Source: Allobosea sp. 47.2.35
GTDB taxonomy: Bacteria > Pseudomonadota > Alphaproteobacteria > Rhizobiales > Beijerinckiaceae
Assembly: GCF_024655635.1 (NCBI RefSeq)
Contig: NZ_JANLGI010000008.1
Coordinates: forward strand, 1 to 64,000
DNA: 64,000 nt
Reading direction: 5' to 3'
The notes under the pieces are model-generated. The model had not been told where the DNA came from, made no database searches, and was given only the letters and a program-made list of their open reading frames with translations. Made by a program: the position numbers and the translations under genes. Below, in pieces: positions 33,747-42,929 of this stretch (within the stretch, counting starts at the first letter, position 1; each line of letters opens with the position of its first letter).

Positions 33747-35956
33747 CGAAGTTCCGAACAGCCGAGGAACAGCGGCTGGCCACAACTCAAAAGCTGGTCG
33801 ATGCGCACGTCGCGAAATTGGGAGGTCGTGCCGACGAGGCCCGATTCCAGTTGCTGGAGGCGACGGCATGCCGCCTCGGGGGTTTCGATCTCGATGGCTA
33901 CTTCGAAGCTTTCGGACGACGTCCAGTGTCAAAGAGCGCAAAGCTGCTTGATATCGCGCGCGGGGTCGTCGAGAAGATCGATGCCTCGGGCATCCCACCC
34001 GCGCTCGCACTGAGCGCGCTCGCACGGGAAAGACTCGATAGCTCCAGGCAGCGGGCCGATGGGGCATATCACACGGATTATCGCTTGGCTCTCCGACTGG
34101 CATCCCACGTCAGGGATGCGTTGGTACCGGGTGCCAAAGTGGTCGACCCGGCCTGCGGAGCCGGTATCCTGCTCGCCGCGACGTCGCTCGCGGCCTGCGG
34201 CCCCGATCGAATACTCGCCGCCGATTGGCTTTCGGAAAGCGTCTATGCGTCCGACATGTCCGAGATGGCGCTTCGAGGTACCCTCATCGCGCTGGCGAGC
34301 CTGACCAACGACCTCAACGCACTGCTGAAGATGCGCTCACGGTGGCGCGTCCAGGACAGCCTGCTGGAGCCAAGGCGCAGCTGGGACGCGCTTGCGCCTG
34401 GCGGCTTCGACGTGGTGATCGGCAATCCACCTTGGGAGAAGGTGAAGCTGTCTCGGCATGAGTTCGTCCGCGGCCAAGGCGGCGAGCGTCACTACGGGCA
34501 ATCGTTCGCCGATCTGGATCTCCTCGGTTATGACGCAGGACGTCGAGCTGCGTCTGATAGGTCGACGGAGCTGGCCCGTCGTTATCGCACCCTTGGGGAT
34601 GGGGAACCAGATCTCTACGTCGCATTCACTGAGCTGATGATCGGTCTCACCAAGCCCGGTGGCACCGGTGCGCTGCTGGTTCCCGGCGGAGTGATCCGCT
34701 CGAAGGGCACAGAGGCACTGCGGCGCTTCCTACTCGCCCGATCGAGCGACCTCGAAATCTCGGTGCTGGACAACAAGGCGCGGTTTTTCTCGATCGATAC
34801 GCGTTTCAAGTTCCTGTCGATCAGCTACAAATCGCGCAGCCCAGGCGCGAGGACCGGCTCTGCGATCTCGCTGTCACATGCCCGCTGGAGCGAAATGGGA
34901 TTCGAAGCGGGAAACGTCGTCAAGATCCCTCGAAAGCTGCTGGGCGAAGTCCGGCCGGACCTGACCGTTCCCGAAGTGAGGGACGAGACGGAGTGGAAGA
35001 TCTTCCTGAAGGCGCAGCGAGCCGGCCTGGATATCTCGGACCCGGACAGCCCCTGGTTTCCCCAGTTCTGTCGTGAGGTCGACATGACCCATGCCCGAGG
35101 TCAGTTCAGCAAGGCATCGACCAAGAACGCTTTGCCCGTCGTCGAAGGCCGGATGATCCAACCGCATCGTTTCGGCGCGAAGAGATATCTCGGAGGCGAG
35201 GGACGCGCGGCGAGATGGTCAATGACGCCGCCCGGATCATCAGGCCTGCATCCTCAGTTCTGGATAGGCAGGGGCTCCCTTGCCCCGTCCGTCGTCGAAC
35301 GCTCATCCCAGTTGAGGGCGGGCTTCTGCGATATAACGGGGCAGACGAACGAGCGAACGATGATGGCTGCCCTCATCCCTTCCGGAGTGGTTTGCGGCAA
35401 CAAGGTCCCTACAGTCCTTTTCCCTAACGACCCCGGCGAGGATCGCCTTCGCTTGTGGGTGGCCATCGTCAATAGCCTGCCATTCGACTGGCTGCTGCGA
35501 CGCGTGGTTACCACCACGGTGAACTATTTCCTTCTGCTGGGTCTGCGCCTTCCATCGATCCAACCCGACACGCTGCCCGGTCGGCGGCTGGTCGAGATCA
35601 GCAAAAAGCTGGCCGACCATGATCGCGGCCCGGCGACCTTCGACAATGCATGGCGGATAGCGAAGCTCCGGGCCGAGGCCGACGTGCTCGTAGCGCGGGC
35701 GTACGGGCTGGATGATGGCGACTTGCTGCGCATGTTGGAGGATTTTCCGCTGCTCGATCGAGGACAGCCTCTCTCGCCGGCCGACACGCGATCGACGGTG
35801 ACCCGCGATCTAGTGATGGCCACTTGGTGCAAGGGGCGTCCAGGCTTCGGCGAACCGTGGGCCGCTCGCGTGCAAGCCGCGTTCAATGCGAACGCGATAC
35901 CATACCTGCCGAGCGAACTTGCAGGATCATTGATGGAGGTCAGGGATGCCAAGTGA
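33743..35956 (+). CDS. Eco57I-like N6-adenine DNA methylase
   Basis: A 737-aa protein. The methylase core has KVVDPACGAGILLAAT (motif I, ~132-147) and FDVVIGNPPWEKVKLSRHE (motif IV NPPW, ~220-238), as in Eco57I/PglX-type gamma enzymes; the remainder is probably a target-recognition region (a TRD-like stretch around 440-600). No nuclease motif is obvious at the N-terminus, so I regard it as modification only. It overlaps both neighbours (4 bp with D12, 11 bp with the next gene). Confidence 0.85.
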   Translation: MTKFRTAEEQRLATTQKLVDAHVAKLGGRADEARFQLLEATACRLGGFDLDGYFEAFGRRPVSKSAKLLDIARGVVEKIDASGIPPALALSALARERLDSSRQRADGAYHTDYRLALRLASHVRDALVPGAKVVDPACGAGILLAATSLAACGPDRILAADWLSESVYASDMSEMALRGTLIALASLTNDLNALLKMRSRWRVQDSLLEPRRSWDALAPGGFDVVIGNPPWEKVKLSRHEFVRGQGGERHYGQSFADLDLLGYDAGRRAASDRSTELARRYRTLGDGEPDLYVAFTELMIGLTKPGGTGALLVPGGVIRSKGTEALRRFLLARSSDLEISVLDNKARFFSIDTRFKFLSISYKSRSPGARTGSAISLSHARWSEMGFEAGNVVKIPRKLLGEVRPDLTVPEVRDETEWKIFLKAQRAGLDISDPDSPWFPQFCREVDMTHARGQFSKASTKNALPVVEGRMIQPHRFGAKRYLGGEGRAARWSMTPPGSSGLHPQFWIGRGSLAPSVVERSSQLRAGFCDITGQTNERTMMAALIPSGVVCGNKVPTVLFPNDPGEDRLRLWVAIVNSLPFDWLLRRVVTTTVNYFLLLGLRLPSIQPDTLPGRRLVEISKKLADHDRGPATFDNAWRIAKLRAEADVLVARAYGLDDGDLLRMLEDFPLLDRGQPLSPADTRSTVTRDLVMATWCKGRPGFGEPWAARVQAAFNANAIPYLPSELAGSLMEVRDAK

Positions 35957-36608
35957 GCCGAGCGCCATCGACCATCCCGACCCCGATGGCGTGAAGCGCA
36001 TCTTGGCGCGCGAGGTTTTGGACGGTGACGTCAGGAAATTCAAGGCGTTGTCGAACGACTCTCCCACGGGCGGTGGAGCACGTGACCTTAGGCTACGGCC
36101 GGCCGAAGCGTTCGCGAAATTTCTCGCGCGAATGTTCCCCCAAACGCGACAGGTTTCGCGTCGGGCGAACGTAGGCGTGCAGGGGCAGGTGCGAATTGGC
36201 GAGCTGCATTGGAAGGAAAGCCCGAACGGGGAAGAGAAGCGCGCTCCCATCGAAGTTTGGGAACCGACGGCTGCCCGCAAGGGCGAGATGCGACTGGCAA
36301 AGGTGCATCGCTATGGCCTAGGTGAAATGGTTCAACGACTCATCGATAGGCAAGCCAACGAGAAGGACGCGGCGGGAAAGATAAGCAGGAAGCGGGAGCA
36401 CCGGATACTTTTGCTCCTCATCGAGACGAACTCAGGACGGATATACCCCGCTTGCGTGATGGGAGCATCCCTGACGAGCCCGAAATGGCCAGACGATGTG
36501 AGGAAATTCCTTAGCACCTGCCTCGATCAAAGCGGGCGAAATGCCGCTTCTGGCTGGCTGGACCTCTCGACGGGCACCTCATATCCTCAGATCGTACCGT
36601 CGCCATGA
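35946..36608 (+). CDS. Unknown operon partner of the McrBC-like system (220 aa)
   Basis: No family recognised. Segments: PAEAFAKFLARMFPQTRQVS, IEVWEPTAARKGEMRLAKV and HRILLLLIETNSGRIYP. A strong beta strand followed by an acidic residue (LLLIET) could fit a nuclease-like core, but the pattern is too weak to claim. GGAGG precedes ATG 35946. It lies between methylase and McrB with overlaps on both sides, so it is translationally coupled and likely a subunit of the same system. Confidence 0.65.
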   Translation: MPSEPSAIDHPDPDGVKRILAREVLDGDVRKFKALSNDSPTGGGARDLRLRPAEAFAKFLARMFPQTRQVSRRANVGVQGQVRIGELHWKESPNGEEKRAPIEVWEPTAARKGEMRLAKVHRYGLGEMVQRLIDRQANEKDAAGKISRKREHRILLLLIETNSGRIYPACVMGASLTSPKWPDDVRKFLSTCLDQSGRNAASGWLDLSTGTSYPQIVPSP

Positions 36609-37747
36609 CCGGCTCCTTCGACAAGTCTGCGGCATCCTCGATCGTGCTCGCCGCGCTCGCAACTCGCCACAACGTGCTGATCGCGGGCCCGCCGGCCACG
36701 GGAAAGACAAGGCTCTTGGCCGAGGTCGCCGATCGTTTCCAGCGTGGTATGTCCCCGCGCGGCCAAGCGCCGACGTTGATGCACGATGACGACGTGCCAA
36801 TCCAACGCGGCTCCGATCCAGCCTCATATACGGTGCTTCCGTCACCGGGGCGTGCCAACCGTAAGGTTTTCCGGACGGCATTCCATCAAGGTAGCAAGGC
36901 GCGGGATTTCCTGACGGGCATCGTGCCGGACCTGCGGTCTGGCGCCACCGCGCAGTTCCGCATCAGCGAAGGGATACTTTATCGGGCCAGCGAGCACGCT
37001 CGTCAGGCAGGCGGAGCAGCACTGCTGATCATCGACGAGATCAATCGCGGACCCGCCGTCCAGGTCTTCGGGGGCGCCATCGTCGCCATGGAGGGGGACA
37101 AGCGTCTTTCGCCGGATGGGAAGCCGCACCGCCAGACCCAGGTGTTCGATCTGCTGGATCCCGCAACGGGCGCCTTCGTGGAGTACGCACTGCCGCACGA
37201 CCTCTACATCCTCGGCGCGATGAACCAAGCTGATGTTTCGGTCGAGCCGCTCGACGTCGCCTTTCTCCGCCGATGGGCACCCTACCGTCTGGAGCCGGAC
37301 GCTTCCGCGCTGCGCGCCGCGCTACATGTTGCGCCTACCCACGTTCCACCCCCCTCACCGGGCTCGCCGGCGGACGTCTACGCGGCGGCGATCCTGGCGT
37401 GGGCAGCTGTGAACGACCGCATCGCATTAGGAAGGGGACAGGAGTTCCGGATCGGGCACGGCATCCTCCTAATGGACGAACCAGCCAAAACGGTCGATGC
37501 CGCCCTTTTCCACGTCATCACCGCGTGGCAGTCAATTCGGGCACACATCGACGAGGTGTTTTTCGGAGACGTGCGCGGCGTTGCGACTGTGCTGAACGCC
37601 ACCGCAGGCATGGTCGGCCATGTGTACGAGCTGGCTCAGCGGAACTTCGGCGAGTTGCCCTCCCTAGTGATCGAGGGCCCCGCTGCTCCAGACCGCGAAA
37701 CGATATACGGGATGCTGCTCGCGGTGGCAGGGGTCGACCCGGGGTGA
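36605..37747 (+). CDS. McrB-like AAA+ GTPase/ATPase
   Basis: A 380-aa AAA+ protein of McrB/MoxR-like type. Walker A VLIAGPPATGKTRLLAEVA (~24-42), Walker B LLIIDEINRGPA (~140), and the McrB-type sensor YILGAMNQADVSVEPLD (Asn-x-x-Asp) followed by FLRRWAPYRL. No N-terminal DNA-binding domain like that of E. coli McrB is present, so target recognition must come from another subunit. It overlaps the preceding gene by 4 bp and McrC by GTGA. Confidence 0.85.
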   Translation: MTGSFDKSAASSIVLAALATRHNVLIAGPPATGKTRLLAEVADRFQRGMSPRGQAPTLMHDDDVPIQRGSDPASYTVLPSPGRANRKVFRTAFHQGSKARDFLTGIVPDLRSGATAQFRISEGILYRASEHARQAGGAALLIIDEINRGPAVQVFGGAIVAMEGDKRLSPDGKPHRQTQVFDLLDPATGAFVEYALPHDLYILGAMNQADVSVEPLDVAFLRRWAPYRLEPDASALRAALHVAPTHVPPPSPGSPADVYAAAILAWAAVNDRIALGRGQEFRIGHGILLMDEPAKTVDAALFHVITAWQSIRAHIDEVFFGDVRGVATVLNATAGMVGHVYELAQRNFGELPSLVIEGPAAPDRETIYGMLLAVAGVDPG

Positions 37748-39066
37748 TCGGAGGCAATGTCCCGCGCTGGACCTTGGTGGAATACGGCGAACCAACGCCC
37801 TTGATCCGCCAAATCGCCGCCAAGGTCGGAATCGAACGGAGCGCTGCTCGCGCGCTCTTGGAAACCGCCGGGCGCAGGGTGGCGCGAACCCTCGGCTTCG
37901 ACGCTTCACCAATCCAGATTGTTGGTGACGACGTTAGGGCAGTCGACTTCGCGGGTATGCTCGCACTCGGTCCGCGTATGGAGATCGAGGTCGCCCCCAA
38001 ATTCCTCGGCCCTTCCGAAGGATGGCAGGAGGATTTCTTCCTGTTGGCCCTGCTTTCGCAGCACGGCCACCTTCTTGATGAAGGCCTGTCCGCATCTTCT
38101 TCGTCGAAAACCGACTTGCCGACTCTGATCGGCAGGGCACTGGCAAGCTTGTATTGGAAGAACCGTCGACGACCTATCCGGGTCTATCGGCGAGAGCAAT
38201 TCCAAGGGTTCGAGATCGAGGGTGATTTCGATCCCGTGGATCTCATCGTACCCGATGAGGAGGGATATTCGCAGATCGTGACCGGCCTCACGCGGAGGAA
38301 CGAGTTTAACGATGCCGTTCGGCGCGCGGCGATGACGTTGGCACTTGCGACCCCGGACGCCGAGACGCGGATGAGGTTGGAACGCGTCGTGCATGATCTC
38401 CCGCCCAGGCCAGGATCACCTCGATTGACCGAGCGCAGGCTCCCCAGTCGATCCAGCGCCTGGAAGCCGACATATCGCTTGAGCCTGGACGTCCTACGCG
38501 GCTTGAGTGGTAGCCTGTCTCCGGGCGGGTCGGAAGCGCCGGGGTTCGTGGTTGATACCTGGCGCGCCTGGGAGAACTTGCTGACGCTCGCCGTTCGATC
38601 CTATTTCGGCGGCCATCTGACGCAATCGCAAAGGTCCGCTCAATTGGGACGGACCCGACGTTCAGGGGGCTCATTCCGGGCCGTCAACGTTACGCCGGAC
38701 CTCGCCGTGTCGAGCAGCGTGAAAAAGGGATCGGGATTTCTACTGGACGCCAAGTACAAGGGACGGTTCGAACGCGGCAACGCCACCGTCCAATCTGCGG
38801 ATCTCTATGAAAGCCTTGCTTTCTCCAGGGCAACAGGACAGGGAGTTGTTTGCTTGGTGTACCCGCGCGTGCCTGACGCGAACGGTCCCACTTCGACAGG
38901 GGCCGTTCGCATGCTAGAGCGGATAGAGGTCGACGAGGTCCGCGTCGTGGCCCTCGACGTTGCCGTCAAAGGGCTTTCTGCGCCCGCAGGATTGAAGAGG
39001 TTCTGCGACGGGTTAGGCTCCGGGGTAGTTTCGATGATTCAAGATGGCGACGAAAGAGTTCCCTGA
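37744..39066 (+). CDS. McrC-like restriction nuclease subunit
   Basis: A 440-aa McrC-type protein. The N-terminal half has the McrC fold with IEVAPKFLG and a helical region; the C-terminus has a PD-(D/E)xK nuclease: VNVTPDLAVSSS (~318), FLLDAKYKGRF (~333) and a following QSADLYESLAF helix. The GTG at 37744 overlaps the McrB stop. The longer open frame beginning at 37273 is an out-of-frame shadow of McrB. Together with McrB it should form a translocating restriction complex. Confidence 0.85.
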   Translation: MIGGNVPRWTLVEYGEPTPLIRQIAAKVGIERSAARALLETAGRRVARTLGFDASPIQIVGDDVRAVDFAGMLALGPRMEIEVAPKFLGPSEGWQEDFFLLALLSQHGHLLDEGLSASSSSKTDLPTLIGRALASLYWKNRRRPIRVYRREQFQGFEIEGDFDPVDLIVPDEEGYSQIVTGLTRRNEFNDAVRRAAMTLALATPDAETRMRLERVVHDLPPRPGSPRLTERRLPSRSSAWKPTYRLSLDVLRGLSGSLSPGGSEAPGFVVDTWRAWENLLTLAVRSYFGGHLTQSQRSAQLGRTRRSGGSFRAVNVTPDLAVSSSVKKGSGFLLDAKYKGRFERGNATVQSADLYESLAFSRATGQGVVCLVYPRVPDANGPTSTGAVRMLERIEVDEVRVVALDVAVKGLSAPAGLKRFCDGLGSGVVSMIQDGDERVP

Positions 39067-39877
39067 ACACGGCATAGCATATCCGAACATCGACAAGGCG
39101 CGGGATCGTTCGCTCACCCGTCGTGACGTGTTCGACTTGGTGTGGTCGATGCCGCTGGGGAAGGCCGCGGCCATGTTGGGAACGACGCCACGAAGGATTG
39201 CTCGCTTCTGTCACTTGGCTGAGGTACCGGCACCCGGGCGTGGCTATTGGCGCACCCAGCGCGATATGACACTCCGCCCCACCTTGCCGGAGCCATCAGT
39301 CTTTCTCCCCGATTTTCGCGTGATCGTCGATCTGGGCAGTCTCGGAGTGTGCAGACGATCCGAAGTCCTGTTTCCGATCGCGTTGGGCGCGACCCGGTCA
39401 AGAGTGCTCGCCTCGATTTCACAAGGCATGCCGGCCATCGCCCACGGACTTTCGCAACATTCCGTGGGCGATCAGCACTTTCGCCGCACGCGACTGGTCG
39501 ACATGCTATCGGAAGCCATCGAGGAGTTGGGTGGGCGCGTGCGGCGCTCGGCCGACCCCTTTCAGCCGATTTCCATCAACATCGGCAGCCAAGTCGTCAC
39601 AATCGTCGTTGGCGTCGGCGCGCCCTTCAGAAAGGCCGGACCACGTTCGGCGCAGACTCAGATCCATGAAGCTTACGGGCTCCGGATCGCCGAATTGGCG
39701 ACTCCTTACGCCGGGCGTGTGCATCGTGAGTGGCGCGATTCGAACGAGCGGTCATTAGAGGAACAGTTATCGCAGATCCTCGCTGATCTAGTCGTGGAGG
39801 CGGATGCGCGATGCCGTCGTGCCTTAGCTTCCTGTCTGGCGGGCCCCAAGCCCAAGCGAACGGGCGACCGGACGTAG
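39044..39877 (+). CDS. HTH-containing unknown protein, last gene of the McrBC operon (277 aa)
   Basis: Residues 24-70 form an HTH-like unit, TRRDVFDLVWSMPLGKAAA then MLGTTPRRIARFCHLAEVP and GRGYW. This module recurs in unrelated proteins associated with mobile elements. The rest is unfamiliar, with SINIGSQVVTIVVGVGAPF as a beta-rich core. It overlaps McrC by 23 bp. Role could be DNA recognition or regulation of the system (inference). Confidence 0.65.
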   Translation: MATKEFPEHGIAYPNIDKARDRSLTRRDVFDLVWSMPLGKAAAMLGTTPRRIARFCHLAEVPAPGRGYWRTQRDMTLRPTLPEPSVFLPDFRVIVDLGSLGVCRRSEVLFPIALGATRSRVLASISQGMPAIAHGLSQHSVGDQHFRRTRLVDMLSEAIEELGGRVRRSADPFQPISINIGSQVVTIVVGVGAPFRKAGPRSAQTQIHEAYGLRIAELATPYAGRVHREWRDSNERSLEEQLSQILADLVVEADARCRRALASCLAGPKPKRTGDRT

Positions 39878-39952
39878 GAAGCAGCAAGAGCCTGCCGACA
39901 ACTAGCGGGCGAGCGCCACATCCGCGTCGCGCCGTCAGCGCTGAAGGCCTAT

Positions 39953-40858
39953 TTGGCCGATCAGACCCGTCAGCCGGCGCGCGTCGAAAGCGCTCCTCCG
40001 GCACCGAAGCGGGTCAAGGCGGCGCCCGTCCAGGTCTTCGAGGGAACGGTCGGCAAGAACCTCCCGTGGAAGGTCATCCAGGCGGACGCCCTGCAGGGGC
40101 TGAAGTCGCTTGAGAGCGAGACCGTTGACTGCATGGTGACTTCGCCGCCGTACTACTGGCAGCGCGACTACGGCTACGACGGGCAGATCGGCCACGAGGC
40201 CACAATCGAAGGCTTCGTCGAGGCCCTGCGGGACGTCTTCTCGGAGGCCCGGCGCGTTCTCAAGCCGACCGGCACGCTCTTCCTTAACATCGGGGACACC
40301 TACTATTCGGCCAAGGGCAAGCCTCACGGCCGGGACGCGAAGGCCTCCGGCCGCCAGATGGCCCGCACGGTCCTTCGCGCGGTCGACGGGCCGGGCCTCG
40401 GCCTGCCTCGCAAGTCGCTGATCGGCATCCCGTGGCGCGTCGCGCTGGCGATGCAGAAGGAGGGCTGGACGCTGCGTAGCGACATCATATGGGACCGGCC
40501 CGGGTCGCTCGGCGAACCGACGGCGAGGGACCGGCCTTGGCGCGACTACGAGCACATCTTCATGTTCTCGCGCGCGCCCCGCTACTTCTTCGACCGCACC
40601 GGCCTAGACGGGAACGAGGACATCTGGTCGTTCCCAGCGCGGCCGGACAACCCCATGAGGCACGCGGCGCCGTATCCACTTGAGCTCGTCAATCGCTGCC
40701 TCGCGGTCGGTTGCCCGCCCGGCGGGACCGTCCTCGACCCGTTCGTCGGATCGGGGACGACGATGGTGGCGGCGCTCAAGAGCGGCCGCCCGGCCATCGG
40801 CATCGACCGGCACGCCGACTATTGCCGTCACGCCTTGCAGTGGGTGACCAAGGCCTAA
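39953..40858 (+). CDS. Beta-class site-specific DNA methyltransferase (N4-C/N6-A)
   Basis: A 301-aa methylase whose catalytic motif comes first (DCMVTSPPYYWQRDYGYDG, ~58-76) and SAM motif last (VLDPFVGSGTTMVAALKSG), the beta-class order. TSPPY is common in N4-cytosine enzymes but N6-adenine cannot be excluded. The start is uncertain: TTG 39953 is used, but the frame is open back to a TAG at 39875 and reads APSALKAYLADQTRQ, so the 5' end may be lost or fused. It is 75 bp after the McrBC operon and convergent with the broken AbiJ-like gene. Confidence 0.8.
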   Translation: MADQTRQPARVESAPPAPKRVKAAPVQVFEGTVGKNLPWKVIQADALQGLKSLESETVDCMVTSPPYYWQRDYGYDGQIGHEATIEGFVEALRDVFSEARRVLKPTGTLFLNIGDTYYSAKGKPHGRDAKASGRQMARTVLRAVDGPGLGLPRKSLIGIPWRVALAMQKEGWTLRSDIIWDRPGSLGEPTARDRPWRDYEHIFMFSRAPRYFFDRTGLDGNEDIWSFPARPDNPMRHAAPYPLELVNRCLAVGCPPGGTVLDPFVGSGTTMVAALKSGRPAIGIDRHADYCRHALQWVTKA

Positions 40859-41660
40859 GGCCGTAAGAGGCCGGGGTTGTTACGGCGGAGGAGGTAGACA
40901 CTGAGCGCCGAGGACACGGTCACGACCAACTTGGCCTCCTCGAATCGCGCGTCCTTCCCCTCGCGACGTGACGCCCCTATTGGCTGGCGTAACCCCACAA
41001 TCCCTCAACGCCCTTGTCCGGCGGCTTCATCAGACCGAGGCCTGGCAGCGGTTGCCCAAGGGGAGCGCTGGGCTGGCCCATGACGTCGCGCGCGGTGCAT
41101 TCGAGAGCGGCCATCCCGTGCTGCCCGGCGCCGGTGATGTCCGGCGGCCGGCGGGAGATGTCCGAAAGCGCGTGGCGCATCTTTATGGCAGCCGTCGGCT
41201 TAGCAGCCGCGTCCATTAGCCTGATCGCCTCTTCGGTCGCCTCCCGGAAGGCCAGGGAGCCGCGTCCGATCACCCGGCCGTCCTTCATCTCGTAGCCGAT
41301 GCCATGCTCGCGAAAGACCTCGTTCAGCTGATAGGCGAACTCGACCTCTGCGCGCCGACCTTGGTTGTAGAGCCGGTCGTAGATGCGTTCGGCGATGTCG
41401 TAGACGCGGAACCACGGGGCCTCGAAGACGAGGTGTTGAGTCTCCTCCGAGACGTTCGACGGGCTCCAGTTGTTGCGGTCCGGAACGCGCAACAGCACCT
41501 CGCAGACAGTCGAGCGAAGCGTGTCGACCGACATGCCGCTTGCATTCCCTAGAGCGAGCACCGCGGCCCTCACGAGCTCGGGCGCGTCCTCGCGCACCGT
41601 GATCTCGGCCTCAGGCGCGGCGTATCCGTGGCGTGCCGAGAATGAGCTACGCTCGTCCAT
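40855..41660 (-). pseudogene. AbiJ-like (HEPN) protein, broken by stop and frameshift
   Basis: The first ~225 codons read like AbiJ-NTD4/HEPN abortive-infection proteins: SARHGYAAPEAEITVREDAP, NNWSPSNVSEETQHLV, FEAPWFRVYDIAERIYDRL, then GHGMAALECTARDV-like text (GQHGMAALECTARDVMG). After GLWGYASQ a TAG interrupts. Reading on gives GRHV, and one frame over EGKDARFEEAKLVVTVSSAL then SVYLLRRN, the expected family C-terminus, ending at 40855. So one nonsense change and one single-base deletion separate it from an intact gene. ATG 41660 follows AAGGTGAC. Confidence 0.65.
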
Positions 41661-41674
41661 GTCACCTTGCTCGC

Positions 41675-42145
41675 TTAGTGCGTATTGAAGTCGTTGTACG
41701 GCGTTCGCAGTGCGACCGAACAATAGATCTCCAGCAGCGCTTGCCTAGTCTGGTCGGCCTCGTCGACGAACCGGTAGTCCATTCGGCGGATGCGGGCCTT
41801 GGCTTCGGTGAAGGCGGCGAGGAACTCGGCGTTCGCGATCAGGCCGGCTCGGCTGTCCTCCCCGGCCTTGTAACTCGACTTGGCCTTGCCGGTGGCCTCC
41901 CGGGCCAGGCGGAACGCGAATGCCGCCATGCGATGCGTCGCGCCCGGGTTGCAGTGCCTAGCGTACCGCTTCCGCAGCTCGTTCGAGCGTCCGACGTAGA
42001 GGTGTCGCCCGCCCTGGGTGAACAGGTAGACGCAGCTCAATGGCATGTCGCGGGGCAGCGCTCCGCCGGTAAATGCCTGTCCGGCGACAAGACGCTCGAA
42101 CGAGGGGTGCAGGCTCTCGGCCATCGCGGCGAAATCGGGGTTCAT
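41675..42145 (-). CDS. GIY-YIG-superfamily nuclease domain protein
   Basis: A 156-aa protein with CVYLFTQGGRHLYVGRSNEL then RKRYARHC: the YLF...YVG pair is the GIY-YIG strand pattern and the Arg after it is the catalytic one. ALLEIYCSVAL supplies a possible metal-binding Glu near the end. GGAGGA precedes ATG 42145; the longer frame upstream is not shared. It lies 14 bp upstream of the broken AbiJ-like gene on the same strand. Substrate unknown; it could be a restriction nuclease paired with the convergent methylase. Confidence 0.75.
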   Translation of the reverse strand: MNPDFAAMAESLHPSFERLVAGQAFTGGALPRDMPLSCVYLFTQGGRHLYVGRSNELRKRYARHCNPGATHRMAAFAFRLAREATGKAKSSYKAGEDSRAGLIANAEFLAAFTEAKARIRRMDYRFVDEADQTRQALLEIYCSVALRTPYNDFNTH

Positions 42146-42338
42146 CGTTCCTCCGCTGGCCGAGACGGCTAGGCAAAGCCGGCGACCTGGGCGGGGACGC
42201 TGCCACCAGTTGCTCTGACCCTCAGCAGAAGTGCTCGCGCTTGACCAAATGCCCCGCGACAACATCAGCGAGTCCGCCGGACCGAACCGTGACCTCTCGT
42301 TCGGCTAGAAATGCTACCGCCTTCAAGCCGTCGCCATC

Positions 42339-42509
42339 CTACATGATCCCGCCGAAGTTTCGGGCATAGGTTAATGGTCCTCTGTAGGTATTTGCGCCTA
42401 GTCCGCGGGCCAGAGCCTCGAGCGTGTGCCCATGGCGTGCGGGTGCGAGAACCTCGCGGGCGTGCCACTTCATCTTATGCAAGGCATTTTCATCCAGACG
42501 GACCTGCAT
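42339..42509 (-). pseudogene. Remnant of a small accessory protein
   Basis: 56 codons read MQVRLDENALHKMKWHARE and LEALARGLGANTYRGPLTYA, which resembles a short N-terminal helical module (HTLEALARGLG type) seen in plasmid and island proteins, then stop abruptly. No intact gene is present elsewhere in 42146-42929. Confidence 0.3.
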
Positions 42510-42929
42510 TGCATTATTCCTCGCGGAAACAACCATTCGATGATGATAGTTGGGCCTTGCCAAAGAGCAATTCCCGTCGGCGTCTTGTCGCGGATTTTCA
42601 CGTTTTGGAGGGTCGCGCCTATCTCTGGGGGCCGACTCGATGCCGAAACGGAAACGCGCCGTTCAAACAAATGGATTGACAGCTAGGTATTTCATCATAT
42701 TATTTGCGTATGGAACCGTGCGATTGGCCGGGTGCATTGCGGAGTGACGACCCGCAATCCTGGCTGCCGATGAGGCAAGATTGTAGCGGGGCGGCTCGGA
42801 CGTAGAAGCGCCAGTAGTCTAGCGCATGCGGATCGACGACTCGCGGGGCATATAGCCGATCTCGCGTTTGATGGCTCCGATGCTTCGCGAAGCGACGAAG
42901 CGTTCTCGCTCCGGAGCGGTCGTCAAGCC

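Noticed and set aside
33743..35956. PglX of a BREX system
   Set aside because: The methylase fold is similar, but no brxA/B/C, pglZ or Lon-type brxL genes accompany it; McrB/McrC do.
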